Positions 42,907 to 52,106 of a stretch of DNA of 64,000 nucleotides are shown in pieces. The DNA is taken from contig JACRLG010000028.1 of NCBI GenBank assembly GCA_016235345.1, positions 210,809 to 274,808 of the forward strand, written 5' to 3'. Every line of letters starts with the position of its first letter. Position 1 is the stretch's first letter. The notes beneath the pieces are model-generated. The model saw only the letters and a list, made by a program, of their open reading frames with translations. It ran no database searches and was not told where the DNA came from. A program made the position numbers and the translations under genes. This stretch comes from Deltaproteobacteria bacterium (GTDB lineage Bacteria; Desulfobacterota; Desulfobacteria; Desulfobacterales; Desulfatibacillaceae).

Positions 42907-43629
42907 GTCGGGGAAGTCGGCGTTGGTGGTGACATTCTGCACGTCGTCGCAGTCGTCCAGGGTTTCCAAAAGCCTCATCATCTGCTCGGCTTCCTTGCCC
43001 GCCAGAGCCACGGTGTTCTGGGGGACCATGGCCACTTCGGCGTCGGTGAAGGGGATTCCCGCCTTTTCCAGGGCCTCTTTCACGGTCTCGAAGTCTTCAG
43101 GGGAGGTCTGGACCTCGAAGCTGTCGTCCTGGTCCACCACGTCCTCGGCTCCGGCGTCCAGGGCCACTTCCATGAGCTGGTCTTCGGAGGCCTTGTCCTT
43201 GGCCACGGTCATGGTGCCTTTTTTGGAGAACATCCAGGCCACGCAGCCGGACTCACCCAGGTTGCCGCCGCACTTGGCGAAGATGTGGCGCACATCCGCC
43301 GCTGCCCGGTTCTTGTTGTCGGTGAGCACGTTGACCAGGACCGCCGCTCCGGCCGGGCCGTAGCCCTCGTAGGTGAATTCGTCGTAGCTCACGCCCTCGA
43401 TTTCGCCCGTGCCCTTTTTTATGGCCCGTTCGATATTTTCCTTGGGCATGTTTTCCGCCTTGCCTGCCAGGACTGCGGTGCGCAGGCGCGGGTTGCCGGA
43501 GAGGTCGCCGCCGCCCATGCGCGCCGCTATGGTGATTTCCTTGATAAGGCGGGAAAAAATCTTGCCCCTCTTGGCGTCAGCCGCGCCCTTCTTGTGCTTG
43601 ATGGTGCTCCATTTATTATGACCTGACAT
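42892..43629 (-). CDS. YebC/PmpR-family protein (TACO1-like)
   Basis: A 245-residue cytoplasmic protein. The family opening [20 protein letters not shown] is followed by [29 protein letters not shown] and the [11 protein letters not shown] core. Members act as transcription regulators or as ribosome-associated factors that help translate proline runs. It lies 13 bases after rlmE, so the pair is co-transcribed. It is far from ruvC, with which it often pairs in other genomes. Confidence 0.93.
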   Translation of the reverse strand: MSGHNKWSTIKHKKGAADAKRGKIFSRLIKEITIAARMGGGDLSGNPRLRTAVLAGKAENMPKENIERAIKKGTGEIEGVSYDEFTYEGYGPAGAAVLVNVLTDNKNRAAADVRHIFAKCGGNLGESGCVAWMFSKKGTMTVAKDKASEDQLMEVALDAGAEDVVDQDDSFEVQTSPEDFETVKEALEKAGIPFTDAEVAMVPQNTVALAGKEAEQMMRLLETLDDCDDVQNVTTNADFPDFQGD

Positions 43630-43642
43630 CCTCTTACCTCCC

Positions 43643-44377
43643 TTATTGATTTTGGGGCTTTTCGGCCCCGCTTGTTTTCACGTCGGATTTTTTGCCGGAA
43701 GCTATGATGTATATTTCCCGGCTTTCCTTGCGGCATGCTTCGGGCTTGAAAAGCCGCGCGCCGGAAAAGCGGTTTTTGACCAGGCGGAAAAAGGCGTCAA
43801 AGCCTTCTCCCTGGAATATCTTGCACACGAAGCCGCCGCCGGGCTTAAGCACCTCGCAGGCGAGATTAAGGGCAGCCTCGCAAAGCGCCGCCGAGCGTAT
43901 GGCGTCAACATCGCGGAAGCCAGTGGTGTCCGGGGCCATGTCCGAAAGCACAACGTCGTAGCCTCCGCCCAGAAGCTCACGGTCATGTTCGGAAAGCTCG
44001 AAAATGTCAACCGCCATGCTCCGGGCGTTCTTGGGAAGGGCTATTGCGACCGGGTTGCGATCAAGCCCCACTGCCCGGCCCTTGCCGCCGACCTGCCTCG
44101 CCGCGTACAGAAGCCACGATCCGGGGGCGCAGCCAAGGTCGAGCACCGACATTTCCTGCCGGAAGAGCCGGAAGCGCTTGTGGATTTCCTCCAGCTTGTA
44201 GACGCTCCGGGCCGGATACCCCTCCTTTTTGGCTCGTTCGGCGTAATGATCGAACCAGGGGTTTTTCGGATTTTTTTTGACGAGTGATGCGATGCCGCTT
44301 CCCCGATCATTTGGGCAAATTTTTGAGACTAAGCAATATCGCCTTATATTACGGTATGATAGGATTGAAAACCCCAT
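43643..44377 (-). CDS. rlmE: 23S rRNA 2'-O-ribose methyltransferase RlmE (FtsJ)
   Basis: A 244-residue (as called) SAM-dependent methyltransferase that modifies the 23S rRNA A-loop. Motifs: [14 protein letters not shown] with the first catalytic lysine, [25 protein letters not shown], and a late lysine in [10 protein letters not shown], giving a K-D-K-E tetrad with the final glutamate in SREIYII. The family core begins about 35 residues inside. No ATG lies near it in this frame; ATG 44377 is the nearest upstream, so the true start may be a rare codon closer to the core. It precedes yebC. Confidence 0.88.
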   Translation of the reverse strand: MGFSILSYRNIRRYCLVSKICPNDRGSGIASLVKKNPKNPWFDHYAERAKKEGYPARSVYKLEEIHKRFRLFRQEMSVLDLGCAPGSWLLYAARQVGGKGRAVGLDRNPVAIALPKNARSMAVDIFELSEHDRELLGGGYDVVLSDMAPDTTGFRDVDAIRSAALCEAALNLACEVLKPGGGFVCKIFQGEGFDAFFRLVKNRFSGARLFKPEACRKESREIYIIASGKKSDVKTSGAEKPQNQ

Positions 44378-44447
44378 GCCGCAGACAGGCTTGCGGCCAA
44401 CCCATAGCATCATTTGTCCGCTTCTTCAATCTTGAACGGACGTTTTA

Positions 44448-45575
44448 TCAAAGGGTCTTGTGAAATCTGCGAACAGCCATAAATAGGATGAGGGTCCCCA
44501 GAATCGCCAGGGCCAGAAGCTCCCTCCACAGGATGTCCGCCCCCACCCCTTTCAGGAATATTCCCCGAAGGATCACCAGGATGTAGCGAAGCGGGTTCAC
44601 GATGGTCAGAATCTGAACGGGACGCGGCATGTTGGCGATGGGAAACATGAAGCCCGAAAGGAGCATGGCGGGAAAATAAAAGAAAAAGGTGCTCATCATG
44701 GCCTGCTGCTGGGTGCGGCTTACGGTGGAGATGAAAAGCCCGATTCCCAGTGTGGTCATGAGGTATAGAATGGCCGAAAAAAGCAGAAGCAGAAGGCTTC
44801 CCCTTATGGGAACCTGAAACCAGGCCACGCCCACGACGGTCACCACTATGGCGTCGAAAAGGGCGATGGCCGCGAATGGCGCGGTCTTTCCCAGGATGAA
44901 CTCGAAGGATGATATGGGGGTCACCATTATCTGTTCTATGGTGCCCGCCTCCTTTTCCCGAACAATGGCCATGCTGGTGAGCATGAGGGTGATGAGGGTG
45001 AGCAGGATGGCGATGACGCCCGGAATGAAGAAGTTGCGGCTTTCCAGGTTCTCGTTGAACCAGGCCCTGGTGGACGCCTCAACCCGGCGGGGCTCTATCC
45101 TGACTCCGTTTCTGGAAAGGAAGCGCTCAACGATTATTTCCTCGGAATACCTTGCAACAATGCGGCTGCCGTAATCGAAAAGAATGCGGGCCGTGTTGGA
45201 ATCGGTTCCGTCCACGATGAACTGGAGCATGGCCGTGCGGCCTGCGGCAAGGTCGGCGGAAAAGCCCCTGGGAATCTCGATGACCGCCCGGACCGCGCTT
45301 TTGTTCATGAGCCGCGCCACGTCCTTGGGGCTTTGGGCGATTTCCGCAACCCTGAAATACCCGGATTCCGAAAAGCGCGAGACCAGGGTGCGGCTCTGGG
45401 GCGAGTTGTCCAGGTCGTAAACCGCCATGTCGGCGTTTTTGACGTCGGTATTGACCGCGTAGCCGAAAAGCAGGAGTTGGATCACCGGCATCACCAGCAC
45501 CATCTGCTTCATGCGCGGGTCCCGGAGCACCTGGATGAACTCCTTGATGAGCATCCTCTTTATTCGCTCGAACAT
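44448..45575 (-). CDS. ABC-2 type permease (YbhR/YhhJ-like)
   Basis: A 375-residue inner-membrane permease of the YbhS/YbhR family. One N-terminal membrane segment (about 25-42: MKQMVLVMPVIQLLLFGYA), a large periplasmic domain with IVDGTDSNTARI, then five segments after about 180 (FFIPGVIAILLTLITLML, REKEAGTIEQIMVTPI, YFPAMLLSGFMFPI). These work in pairs with an ATPase and a HlyD-type adaptor, neither of which is nearby. A second permease lies upstream across repeat B3. ATG 45575 is preferred over the longer frame. Confidence 0.87.
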   Translation of the reverse strand: MFERIKRMLIKEFIQVLRDPRMKQMVLVMPVIQLLLFGYAVNTDVKNADMAVYDLDNSPQSRTLVSRFSESGYFRVAEIAQSPKDVARLMNKSAVRAVIEIPRGFSADLAAGRTAMLQFIVDGTDSNTARILFDYGSRIVARYSEEIIVERFLSRNGVRIEPRRVEASTRAWFNENLESRNFFIPGVIAILLTLITLMLTSMAIVREKEAGTIEQIMVTPISSFEFILGKTAPFAAIALFDAIVVTVVGVAWFQVPIRGSLLLLLFSAILYLMTTLGIGLFISTVSRTQQQAMMSTFFFYFPAMLLSGFMFPIANMPRPVQILTIVNPLRYILVILRGIFLKGVGADILWRELLALAILGTLILFMAVRRFHKTL

Positions 45576-45638
45576 TTTTCGCCCCTGTAAATCGGTCAGG
45601 CCATACATCTGGATATCAAAAGTAAGCTCCATACTTCC

Positions 45639-45746
45639 GGTAGGTTGGGTGGTTTAAGCCCAAGGGCAGGTTCACCCAACATCTTGCCTCTATTCCGCAA
45701 TTGTTGGGTGAACCCCGGCCTTTGGCCGGGAACCACCCAACCTACG
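45639..45746. repeat. Repeat family B, copy B3
   Basis: CGGTAGGTTGGGTGG at the left and CCACCCAACCTACG at the right, with an internal second pair (GGTTCACCCAAC / GTTGGGTGAACC). It lies between the two permease genes of one operon. Confidence 0.8.
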
Positions 45747-45766
45747 CAAGGCTTTGTAATGCCTGC

Positions 45767-46900
45767 TCAAGACAGCTTTTTCTTAAATTTTATGATGCTC
45801 AAAAACATCATGAAAAGTCCGAAGATCACCAGGAGGGCCACGTCCAGCCCAAGGATTTCCAGGCCCACGCCCTTCAGGTAAATACCCTTCATCACCGCCA
45901 CGAAGTACCTTGCCGGAACAAGGTAGGTGACCACCTGGATCACGTGGGGCATGTTGCTGATGGCGTACATGAAGCCGGAAAGCAGGAAGGCCGGCAGGAA
46001 GGTGAGAACCATTGAAAACTGGGTGGCCATTAGCTGGTTCTTGGCCGCGATGCTTATGAAAACCCCCATGCATAAAACCCCGGTCAGAAACACCGAGGCG
46101 ACCCCGAACAGAAGGGCCGCGTTGCCGCGCAATGGCACCCCGAACACGAATTCGCCCATGTAAATGGCGATGGCAACGTCGGTCAAGCCTATGGCGAAAT
46201 AGGGCACGAGCTTTCCAAGGACCAGTTCCGCAGCCTGTACCGGGGTGGCTATGAGCTGCTCCATGGTTCCGCGCTCCCACTCCCTGGCAACGGTAAGGGA
46301 GGTGAGAAGGGCCGCGATCACCATCATGATGACCGCTATAAGGCCCGGAACGATGTAGTTTTTAGACTTCATCTCCTCGTTGAACCAGACCCTGGGGCGG
46401 ATTTCGAGCGGTGGGGACAGCGGCCTCATTCCCTTTCTGCGGATTTCGGCTGAAAGCACGTCCTGGGAAAAGGTGCGCACGATTACGTCCGCGTAACCGA
46501 TGGCGATGGTGGCGGTGTTGGAGTCGCTTCCGTCCACAATTATCTGCACGTGGGCCGTGCGCCCCTGGGCCAGGCGCTTCGGAAAGTCGGAGTCTATCAC
46601 CATGCCCATCATGGCGGCTCCGGTGTCTATGGCCCTTTCAAGCTCCGCGTGGCTCCACACCATGCCTTTTAAGCTGAAATAGTTGGAGCCGGTGAACCGG
46701 GAGATGAAATCCCGGCTCTGGGCCGTCTGGGACCTGTCCCACACCACCAGGGGCACGTGGTCAACATCCAGGGTTAAGGCGTAGCCGAAAAGAACCAAGA
46801 GCAGCATGGGAATGGCCACTGCCATGCCGAGGCTACGGGGGTCCCGGATAACGTGAAGAAATTCCTTGAAGGCCACGGCCTTTGTTCGCCTGAAGTTCAC
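45767..46900 (-). CDS. ABC-2 type permease (YbhS-like)
   Basis: A 377-residue homologue of the neighbouring permease with the same plan: an N-terminal segment (LGMAVAIPMLLLVLFGYALTL), IVDGSDSNTATI in the periplasmic part, then IVPGLIAVIMMVIAALL, REWERGTMEQLIATPVQ and FLPAFLLSGFMYAISNMP. The start is GTG 46900, two bases after the stop of the upstream TPR gene at 46903, so the genes are translationally coupled. The missing ATPase must be elsewhere or supplied by a shared subunit. Confidence 0.87.
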   Translation of the reverse strand: MNFRRTKAVAFKEFLHVIRDPRSLGMAVAIPMLLLVLFGYALTLDVDHVPLVVWDRSQTAQSRDFISRFTGSNYFSLKGMVWSHAELERAIDTGAAMMGMVIDSDFPKRLAQGRTAHVQIIVDGSDSNTATIAIGYADVIVRTFSQDVLSAEIRRKGMRPLSPPLEIRPRVWFNEEMKSKNYIVPGLIAVIMMVIAALLTSLTVAREWERGTMEQLIATPVQAAELVLGKLVPYFAIGLTDVAIAIYMGEFVFGVPLRGNAALLFGVASVFLTGVLCMGVFISIAAKNQLMATQFSMVLTFLPAFLLSGFMYAISNMPHVIQVVTYLVPARYFVAVMKGIYLKGVGLEILGLDVALLVIFGLFMMFLSIIKFKKKLS

Positions 46901-46902
46901 CT

Positions 46903-48843
46903 CTATGGAGCCTTTCCGTTGGAATCGGGCAGGACGAAGTTTTTCACCGCCGGGCTTTCCGGGGCAAGGGCTCTGGCCTGGACCAGAAATTTTTCCGCGT
47001 CTTCCGTCCTGCCAAGGCTGTATAGCGCCCTGGCCAGGTTCAGCCTGCTTTCAATACGTCCGGGATCGAGCTCAAGCGCCCGCATGAGGGGCCTAAGGGC
47101 GTCCACCGGCCTTCCCGAAGCAGCCAGGGCCGCGCCAAGGTTGGAAAGGGCTGTAGCCCAATCCGGCTCCATCATAACGGCCTTTTCGAAAAATTCCACC
47201 GCCCTTTCCGGGCGGCCGCTCGCCATGAAAACGTTTCCGAGGTTCGAGAGGGCCATGGCCCTTTCCGTCTTTTTTATCACCGGCGAGGGGCTTTCAACAA
47301 CCTTGGCGAACTGGTCCACCGCTTCCTGAAGCCTGCCCTTTTTTGTGAGAATGCTCCCTAAGTTGATGCGGGCGACGGCGAAATCAGGGTACAGGTTTAT
47401 GGCCTTCCGGTAAAGGCTTATGGCTTTTTCCGTCTCTCCCCGTCCCTCCGCGATTTTGGCCAGGGCCGCCCAGGCTCTTGCGCTTTTGGGCGCGACCGAG
47501 AGGGTGGCCGTCCATATGGCTTCCTCGCTGGCGTAATCCGCGTTGCGATGGAAGGTGGCCGAGCCCAGAACCACCGCGATGGCCGCGCCCAATGCAGCGC
47601 AGGTTTTTCCGGAAGCTCCGGCGTGTTTGAGAAAAAGGTAAGCCGCCGTCATGGTCAGGGCCAAAATGGCCGCCAGGGGAAGGTAGGCGCGGTGCTCCTC
47701 GGCCACCAGGAAAAGGGGCAGGATGCTGGACGTGGGCGCCAGGAGCAGGAAAAAGAGGCTTGCCGCAAGGCCCGCCGCCCGGCGCTTCAAGGTGAAAAAA
47801 GCCCCGGCGAAAAATGGAGCCGCCAGGGCTGCGGCGAAGAAGAGCTTGACCGGCAAGGCCGAATCGAAAAGGTTTCCGGTGGAAATTCCGTGCTGGCCGT
47901 AGTCGAAGCATAGCCCAAAGGGAAAAATCGCCAGCCTGATGTAATGCCAGATGACGCGCGGCTGGAAAAGGAAGTGGTCGAGGCCCGAAAAGGCCGCGTT
48001 TCCCCCGTAGGCGTGCCCCGCCGTCTGGCCCGACAGGACAAGGGCGGCCAGAAGGCCAAGGCCCACAAGATAGCCCAGGTAGCGCCGGGGGGACCGGGAA
48101 AGAATCCGTGAGGGGCCTTTTCCGGTGACCGTCCACTCGTAGAGGATAACCGCAAAAGGTGCGGTTACCAGGGTTTCCTTGGACCCCACCCCCAAAATGA
48201 AGGCGGCGACCGAAACCGCGCCCCACCAGTGACTGCTTTTTTCCGAAGCGCCCGGTTCGACGCTCCGGGCCGCCCCGTAAAGGGTGGCGAGGTAAAAGAG
48301 CGCGGCCAGGGATTCCAGGCGCTGGGTTATGTAGGTCACGGCCTGGGTTGTAAGGGGATGCGCCAGCCAGGTCAGGGCGCAGAAAAAGGCCAGCCAGCGG
48401 GCCTCGTTTTCGGAAAACGTATATTTGTCGGCGGTGGACCGGCCAGGGGCCGGAAAAATGCGGCCAAGGAGACCGAAAAGCACCAGGCCGGACAACACGT
48501 GGATCAGAAGATTTACCGCGTGGTAGCTCCAGACTGAAGTTCCTGAAATCGCATGGTTTACGGCAAAGGTGAAGGCGGTGACCGGGCGGCCCGCAAGCCC
48601 TGTTCCGACTGAGCCCGTGTTGGGCCACCAGGGCGGCCACAGGCGCTCCATTCCGGGGTTTTTCACCAGGTTCCAGGCGTCGTCCAGGAGCATGGGAACC
48701 GAAAAGCTGTTTGACCAGGCGAGGATGGCCAAAAGGGGGAAGGCGAAAAGGGCGAAGGAGGGGAAGCGCCAGCCGACCTTTCCGGGCTCCCTGGGCGGCT
48801 TTCCGCCGCGTTCCCCGCCAAGTTCTGAATTTCCGCCTTCCAC
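46903..48843 (-). CDS. TMTC-like multi-pass membrane protein with C-terminal TPR repeats
   Basis: A 646-residue protein. About eleven membrane segments (30-440) include the glycosyltransferase-like opening WSNSFSVPMLLDDAWNLVKNP, whose DD resembles the acidic motif of dolichol/undecaprenyl-dependent mannosyltransferases, and VTYITQRLESLAALFYL. The C-terminal part (about 465-640) holds four to five TPRs (AVARINLGSILTKKGRLQEA, ALSNLGNVFMASGRPERA, NLGAALAASGRPVDA). The plan matches TMTC/DUF1736-type proteins. GTG 48843 is the probable start. It is coupled to the permease pair, suggesting an export or envelope modification role; inference. Confidence 0.8.
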   Translation of the reverse strand: MEGGNSELGGERGGKPPREPGKVGWRFPSFALFAFPLLAILAWSNSFSVPMLLDDAWNLVKNPGMERLWPPWWPNTGSVGTGLAGRPVTAFTFAVNHAISGTSVWSYHAVNLLIHVLSGLVLFGLLGRIFPAPGRSTADKYTFSENEARWLAFFCALTWLAHPLTTQAVTYITQRLESLAALFYLATLYGAARSVEPGASEKSSHWWGAVSVAAFILGVGSKETLVTAPFAVILYEWTVTGKGPSRILSRSPRRYLGYLVGLGLLAALVLSGQTAGHAYGGNAAFSGLDHFLFQPRVIWHYIRLAIFPFGLCFDYGQHGISTGNLFDSALPVKLFFAAALAAPFFAGAFFTLKRRAAGLAASLFFLLLAPTSSILPLFLVAEEHRAYLPLAAILALTMTAAYLFLKHAGASGKTCAALGAAIAVVLGSATFHRNADYASEEAIWTATLSVAPKSARAWAALAKIAEGRGETEKAISLYRKAINLYPDFAVARINLGSILTKKGRLQEAVDQFAKVVESPSPVIKKTERAMALSNLGNVFMASGRPERAVEFFEKAVMMEPDWATALSNLGAALAASGRPVDALRPLMRALELDPGRIESRLNLARALYSLGRTEDAEKFLVQARALAPESPAVKNFVLPDSNGKAP

Positions 48844-49020
48844 GTCTTGCGCCCCTTTTGAGGGAGGGTGTCCGGTTTTCGATTTTTTTTATGTTAGCCC
48901 GGCATCTATCCGCTTGCAAGAGTGGGCTTCGATGTTGTATTTTTTCCGCACGTAAAAAACCCCTGCGGCGGGCATTTGGCCGCGACCCTGGAAACGCAAC
49001 CTGTATACAAGGAGCCAGCC

Positions 49021-49488
49021 ATGTCTTTCAAGGTCAACATTGACGTAACCAAGGAAATCACCCTGTCCTGCGATTTTGACACAGCCTTTGAAATTTTTTC
49101 CAACGTGCGGGAAATGGCGGAATTTTTTCCCGACGTGGACAAACTGGAGGATATGGGCGGCAATGCCTGGAAATGGACCATGAAAAGCGTGGGCATCTCG
49201 AAATATTCCATGGCTGTCCAGTACGCCGCCAAGTACGTGTTCAACAAGGACGAGTGCTGGATACGCTGGAGCCCTGTCATGGGCATAGGAAACGGCGTCA
49301 ACTCAGGCTCGGCCAAAATCAGGAAGGCCGGTCCCAAGACCACGGTGGTTGATTTCGCCACCTCCCTGGAACTCGAAATCCCCTTTTCAAGCCTTGCCAA
49401 GCCCATCCTGAAGCCCTTTGTGGAGAGCCAGTTCACCGCCACCCTGGAGAAGTTCGAGCAGAACGTAATCAATGGCGTCAGGGGATAG
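49021..49488 (+). CDS. SRPBCC/CoxG-like protein
   Basis: A 155-residue soluble protein with the START-like SRPBCC fold: DTAFEIFSNVREMAEFFPDVDKLEDM at the N-terminus and a long C-terminal helix (PILKPFVESQFTATLEKFEQ). This resembles CoxG or polyketide-cyclase-type proteins that bind hydrophobic ligands or assist membrane complexes. Ligand and role unknown. ATG 49021 has AAGGAG seven bases upstream. It stands alone in divergent orientation from the TMTC-like gene. Confidence 0.75.
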   Translation: MSFKVNIDVTKEITLSCDFDTAFEIFSNVREMAEFFPDVDKLEDMGGNAWKWTMKSVGISKYSMAVQYAAKYVFNKDECWIRWSPVMGIGNGVNSGSAKIRKAGPKTTVVDFATSLELEIPFSSLAKPILKPFVESQFTATLEKFEQNVINGVRG

Positions 49489-49578
49489 ACTTTCATACCT
49501 GGGAGCAGTGTCGTCTTGTCAGTATTGTGCGCCCTGGCGCGTCAGTTAGTTCCATTTTTAAAGGCAGCGGCCCTATTT

Positions 49579-49660
49579 CGTCATTCCGGCGTAGGCCGGA
49601 ATCCAGTTTTTGGCTGTTTGCAGGCTATCCCTGGACCCCGGCTTCCGCCGGGGTGACGGA
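49579..49660. repeat. Repeat family C (TCATTCCGGC type)
   Basis: GTCATTCCGGCGTAGGCCGG at the left and CCCCGGCTTCCGCCGGGG-TGAC at the right form the double hairpin of a repeat widely found in bacterial genomes. It lies 90 bases after the SRPBCC gene and 34 bases before the methyltransferase. Confidence 0.8.
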
Positions 49661-49693
49661 TAACCCATCATAAAAGATGTCGGAAGCCTAGAA

Positions 49694-50347
49694 ATGAACA
49701 CCCTTGACCAACAGGCGGAGTACTGGGACCGGGTGGCGATTGAAAAGACCTTCACCCATCCCCTTAATATGGCTCTTGTCGCGTCCTTCCTGCCTAATGA
49801 TTCAAGGATTCTGGACTACGGCTGCGGCTACGGCAGGCTTGCCGCCCAGTTGCGGGAAGCCGGTTACGAAAAGGCGGTGGGGCTCGACGTCTCGCCGCGC
49901 ATGATCGAACGGGGCTTTCAGGAGTTCCCAGGCCTCGATCTGCGGGTGACCTCCGGCCCGCCCCTGCCCTTTCCGGACGAATCCTTCGACCTGGTTCTGC
50001 TTTTCGCGGTTCTGACCTCGATTCCCAGCGACGCGGGGCAAACGGAGCTTGTGGCGGAGATCAAACGGGTTCTGGCTCCGGGCGGCTTCATCTACGCCAG
50101 CGACTACCCCCTGCAGGACGACGAAAAAAACCTCGCCCGCTACCGGGAAAACAAGGAAAAATTCGGGAGATACGGGGTATTTGAACTCTCGGACGGCGGG
50201 GTGATGCGCCACCACGACAAAGCCTGGATGGACGGGCTTTTTGCCGGATTCGACGCAACGGATCAAAAGGAAATTTCGGTAAGCACCATGAACGGAAGCT
50301 CCGCCACGGCTTTTCAGTTTTTCGGGAAAAAGAAGGAGCGCCCCTGA
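49694..50347 (+). CDS. Class I SAM-dependent methyltransferase
   Basis: A 217-residue cytoplasmic enzyme of the Methyltransf_11/25 type. Motif I is ILDYGCGYGRLAA, the ribose-binding acidic residue is in GLDVSPRMIERG, and motif post-I to IV reads FDLVLLFAVLTSIP; VLAPGGFIYASDYPL is motif V. The substrate is unknown. ATG 49694 has GGAAG upstream. It is convergent with the GlcD-type gene across repeat A13. Confidence 0.82.
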   Translation: MNTLDQQAEYWDRVAIEKTFTHPLNMALVASFLPNDSRILDYGCGYGRLAAQLREAGYEKAVGLDVSPRMIERGFQEFPGLDLRVTSGPPLPFPDESFDLVLLFAVLTSIPSDAGQTELVAEIKRVLAPGGFIYASDYPLQDDEKNLARYRENKEKFGRYGVFELSDGGVMRHHDKAWMDGLFAGFDATDQKEISVSTMNGSSATAFQFFGKKKERP

Positions 50348-50515
50348 CAACCTGTTGAAAACGACCGGACGTGAAGCCTGGATATCAATTTCGATATCCG
50401 CGATGAAATGCCAAGGCTGGCGAAAAGCCATAAGAGCCAAGCGTACCACAGGTACGTGGCGGAATTGCCTTTGATGCCTGACACAGCAGTTCGCGTTTTT
50501 AGACAGGCTGTTAAA
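50348..50515 (-). repeat. Repeat family A, copy A13 (variant with GATATC hairpin)
   Basis: Outer arms ACAACCTGTTGAAAACG and CGTTTTTAGACAGGCTGTT. Near the left arm it holds a small added palindrome GGATATC...GATATCC. Inner stem AAAGCCAT/ATTGCCTTT around GTACCACAGGTAC. It fills the gap between the convergent methyltransferase and GlcD-type genes and has the usual orientation relative to the latter. Confidence 0.82.
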
Positions 50516-51892
50516 TCAAAAAATCTTCCCCGGATTCATTATGTTGTTCGGGTCGAAAAGGGCCTTTATTCCCTTCATTAGCGCCATCTCCGCAGGGCCT
50601 ATTTCCTTGGAAAGCCAGGGGGCCTTGGTGAGGCCCACCCCGTGCTCGCCCGAAAGGGTGCCCCCAAGGGCTAAGGTGTAATCGAAAATCTCGTCAACGG
50701 CCTTTTCCGCTTTTGCCGAAAGCGCCGCGTCAGCCTTGTCGTACATTACGTTTACGTGCATGTTGCCGTCCCCGGCGTGACCGAAGGTGACGAGGCTCAA
50801 ACCGTCGCGCTTCCGTATTTCCTCTATTTTTGAAATCATGTCCGGGATTTTGGTGCGCGGAACCACGATGTCCTCGTTGAGCTTGTTGGGCCCAAGTGCG
50901 AACATGGCCGGGGACAGGGATTTGCGGGCCTTCCACAAAAGCGCGGCCTCCTCCTTGTTATCGGCGGGTATCACCCTTTTCGCCCCGGTTTTTTCGCACA
51001 CGGCGGCGGCGGCCTTGGCCTGGGCGTCTGCGGAATCCGGGTCGCCGTCCACTTCCAGCAGAAGCACCGCCCCGGCGTCCGTGGGAAGCCCTGTTTTAAG
51101 GTGGGTTTCGGCGCAGGCCAGGGCGGCCCTGTCCATGTACTCCACCGCCCTGCATATTATGCCCGCACCGAAAAGGGCCGCCACCGTACGGGCAGCGTCC
51201 CGTATGTCGTCGTAAATCGCGCACAGGGTGCGCACAGCCGCCGGAAGGGGCAGGAGCCGGACGGTAAGGCCCGTTATCACGGCAAGGGTACCCTCGGAGC
51301 CCACCAGGAGACGCGTGAGATCGTAGCCCACAACACCCTTGGCGGTGACCACCCCGGTTTTTATCACCGCTCCGCCCGGAATCACCGCCGTAAGGCCAAG
51401 CACGTAATCCCGCGTCACCCCGTACTTCACGGCCCTTGGGCCGCCCGCGCATTCGGCGGCGTTGCCCCCCATGGTTGAATAGGCTGCGGAGCCGGGATCC
51501 GGCGGATAGAAAAGCCCCTTTGCCTCAACTGCGGCCTGGAACTTTCCGGTTATCACCCCCGGCTCGACACGCGCGATGAGGTTTTCCGTGTCGATTTCAA
51601 GGATTTTGTCCATGCCCGAAAGAACCAGGGCCACCCCCTCGTTCAAGGCGATGGAACCGCCCGTCATGCCGGTTCCCGCGCCCCTGGGGGTGACCGGAAC
51701 CCTTCGCTCGTGGCAAAGGGCCATGATGCGGGAGACCTCCTCCGTTGTCGCGGCAAAGGCCACCGCCCCCGGAAGGCCCTCGCGGCCCGTGGCGTCGGTG
51801 GCGTAGGGAATCCTCTCCTCAGGGCGGGTGAGGCAGCGATCCCTGCCCACGATTTTGGCAAGGTCCTTTAAAAACGATTCGGGCAGGGGCAT
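50516..51892 (-). CDS. FAD-linked oxidase, GlcD/D-lactate dehydrogenase type
   Basis: A 458-residue flavoprotein oxidising a 2-hydroxy acid such as glycolate or D-lactate. The FAD_binding_4 domain has VTPRGAGTGMTGGSI, PPDPGSAAYSTMGGNAAECAGG and VGSEGTLAVIT; the FAD-oxidase C-terminal domain has VTFGHAGDGNMHVN and the SGEHGVGLTK motif. The FeS partner (GlcF) is not adjacent. ATG 51892 has only a weak ribosome site. Confidence 0.88.
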   Translation of the reverse strand: MPLPESFLKDLAKIVGRDRCLTRPEERIPYATDATGREGLPGAVAFAATTEEVSRIMALCHERRVPVTPRGAGTGMTGGSIALNEGVALVLSGMDKILEIDTENLIARVEPGVITGKFQAAVEAKGLFYPPDPGSAAYSTMGGNAAECAGGPRAVKYGVTRDYVLGLTAVIPGGAVIKTGVVTAKGVVGYDLTRLLVGSEGTLAVITGLTVRLLPLPAAVRTLCAIYDDIRDAARTVAALFGAGIICRAVEYMDRAALACAETHLKTGLPTDAGAVLLLEVDGDPDSADAQAKAAAAVCEKTGAKRVIPADNKEEAALLWKARKSLSPAMFALGPNKLNEDIVVPRTKIPDMISKIEEIRKRDGLSLVTFGHAGDGNMHVNVMYDKADAALSAKAEKAVDEIFDYTLALGGTLSGEHGVGLTKAPWLSKEIGPAEMALMKGIKALFDPNNIMNPGKIF

Positions 51893-51937
51893 TAGGATAT
51901 GCTTCCGTCTATTTTAAATTCGTTGAAAACTTGAATC

Positions 51938-52106
51938 GACAGGCTGACATAAAACGATGAGCCGCAAGGCGTGCGAGAAAGCCAATGAGTCAAGCGTACC
52001 CGCCCAAGAAATCGCAGAGTTCTTGGGCTATATTTGGATGTTCGTACGTGACGGAATTGGCTTTCTCGCAGAACACTGCCGGATCGCGTTTTAGGGCAGC
52101 CTGTTA
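51938..52106 (-). repeat. Repeat family A, copy A14 (long variant)
   Basis: Arms GACAGGCTGACATAAAACG and CGTTTTAGGGCAGCCTGTTA, ending in the DUF362 stop triplet (52104-52106). Inner stem AAAGCCAAT/ATTGGCTTT, plus the CCCAAGAA/TTCTTGGG hairpin shared with A7 and A9. It separates the DUF362 and GlcD-type genes. Confidence 0.87.
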
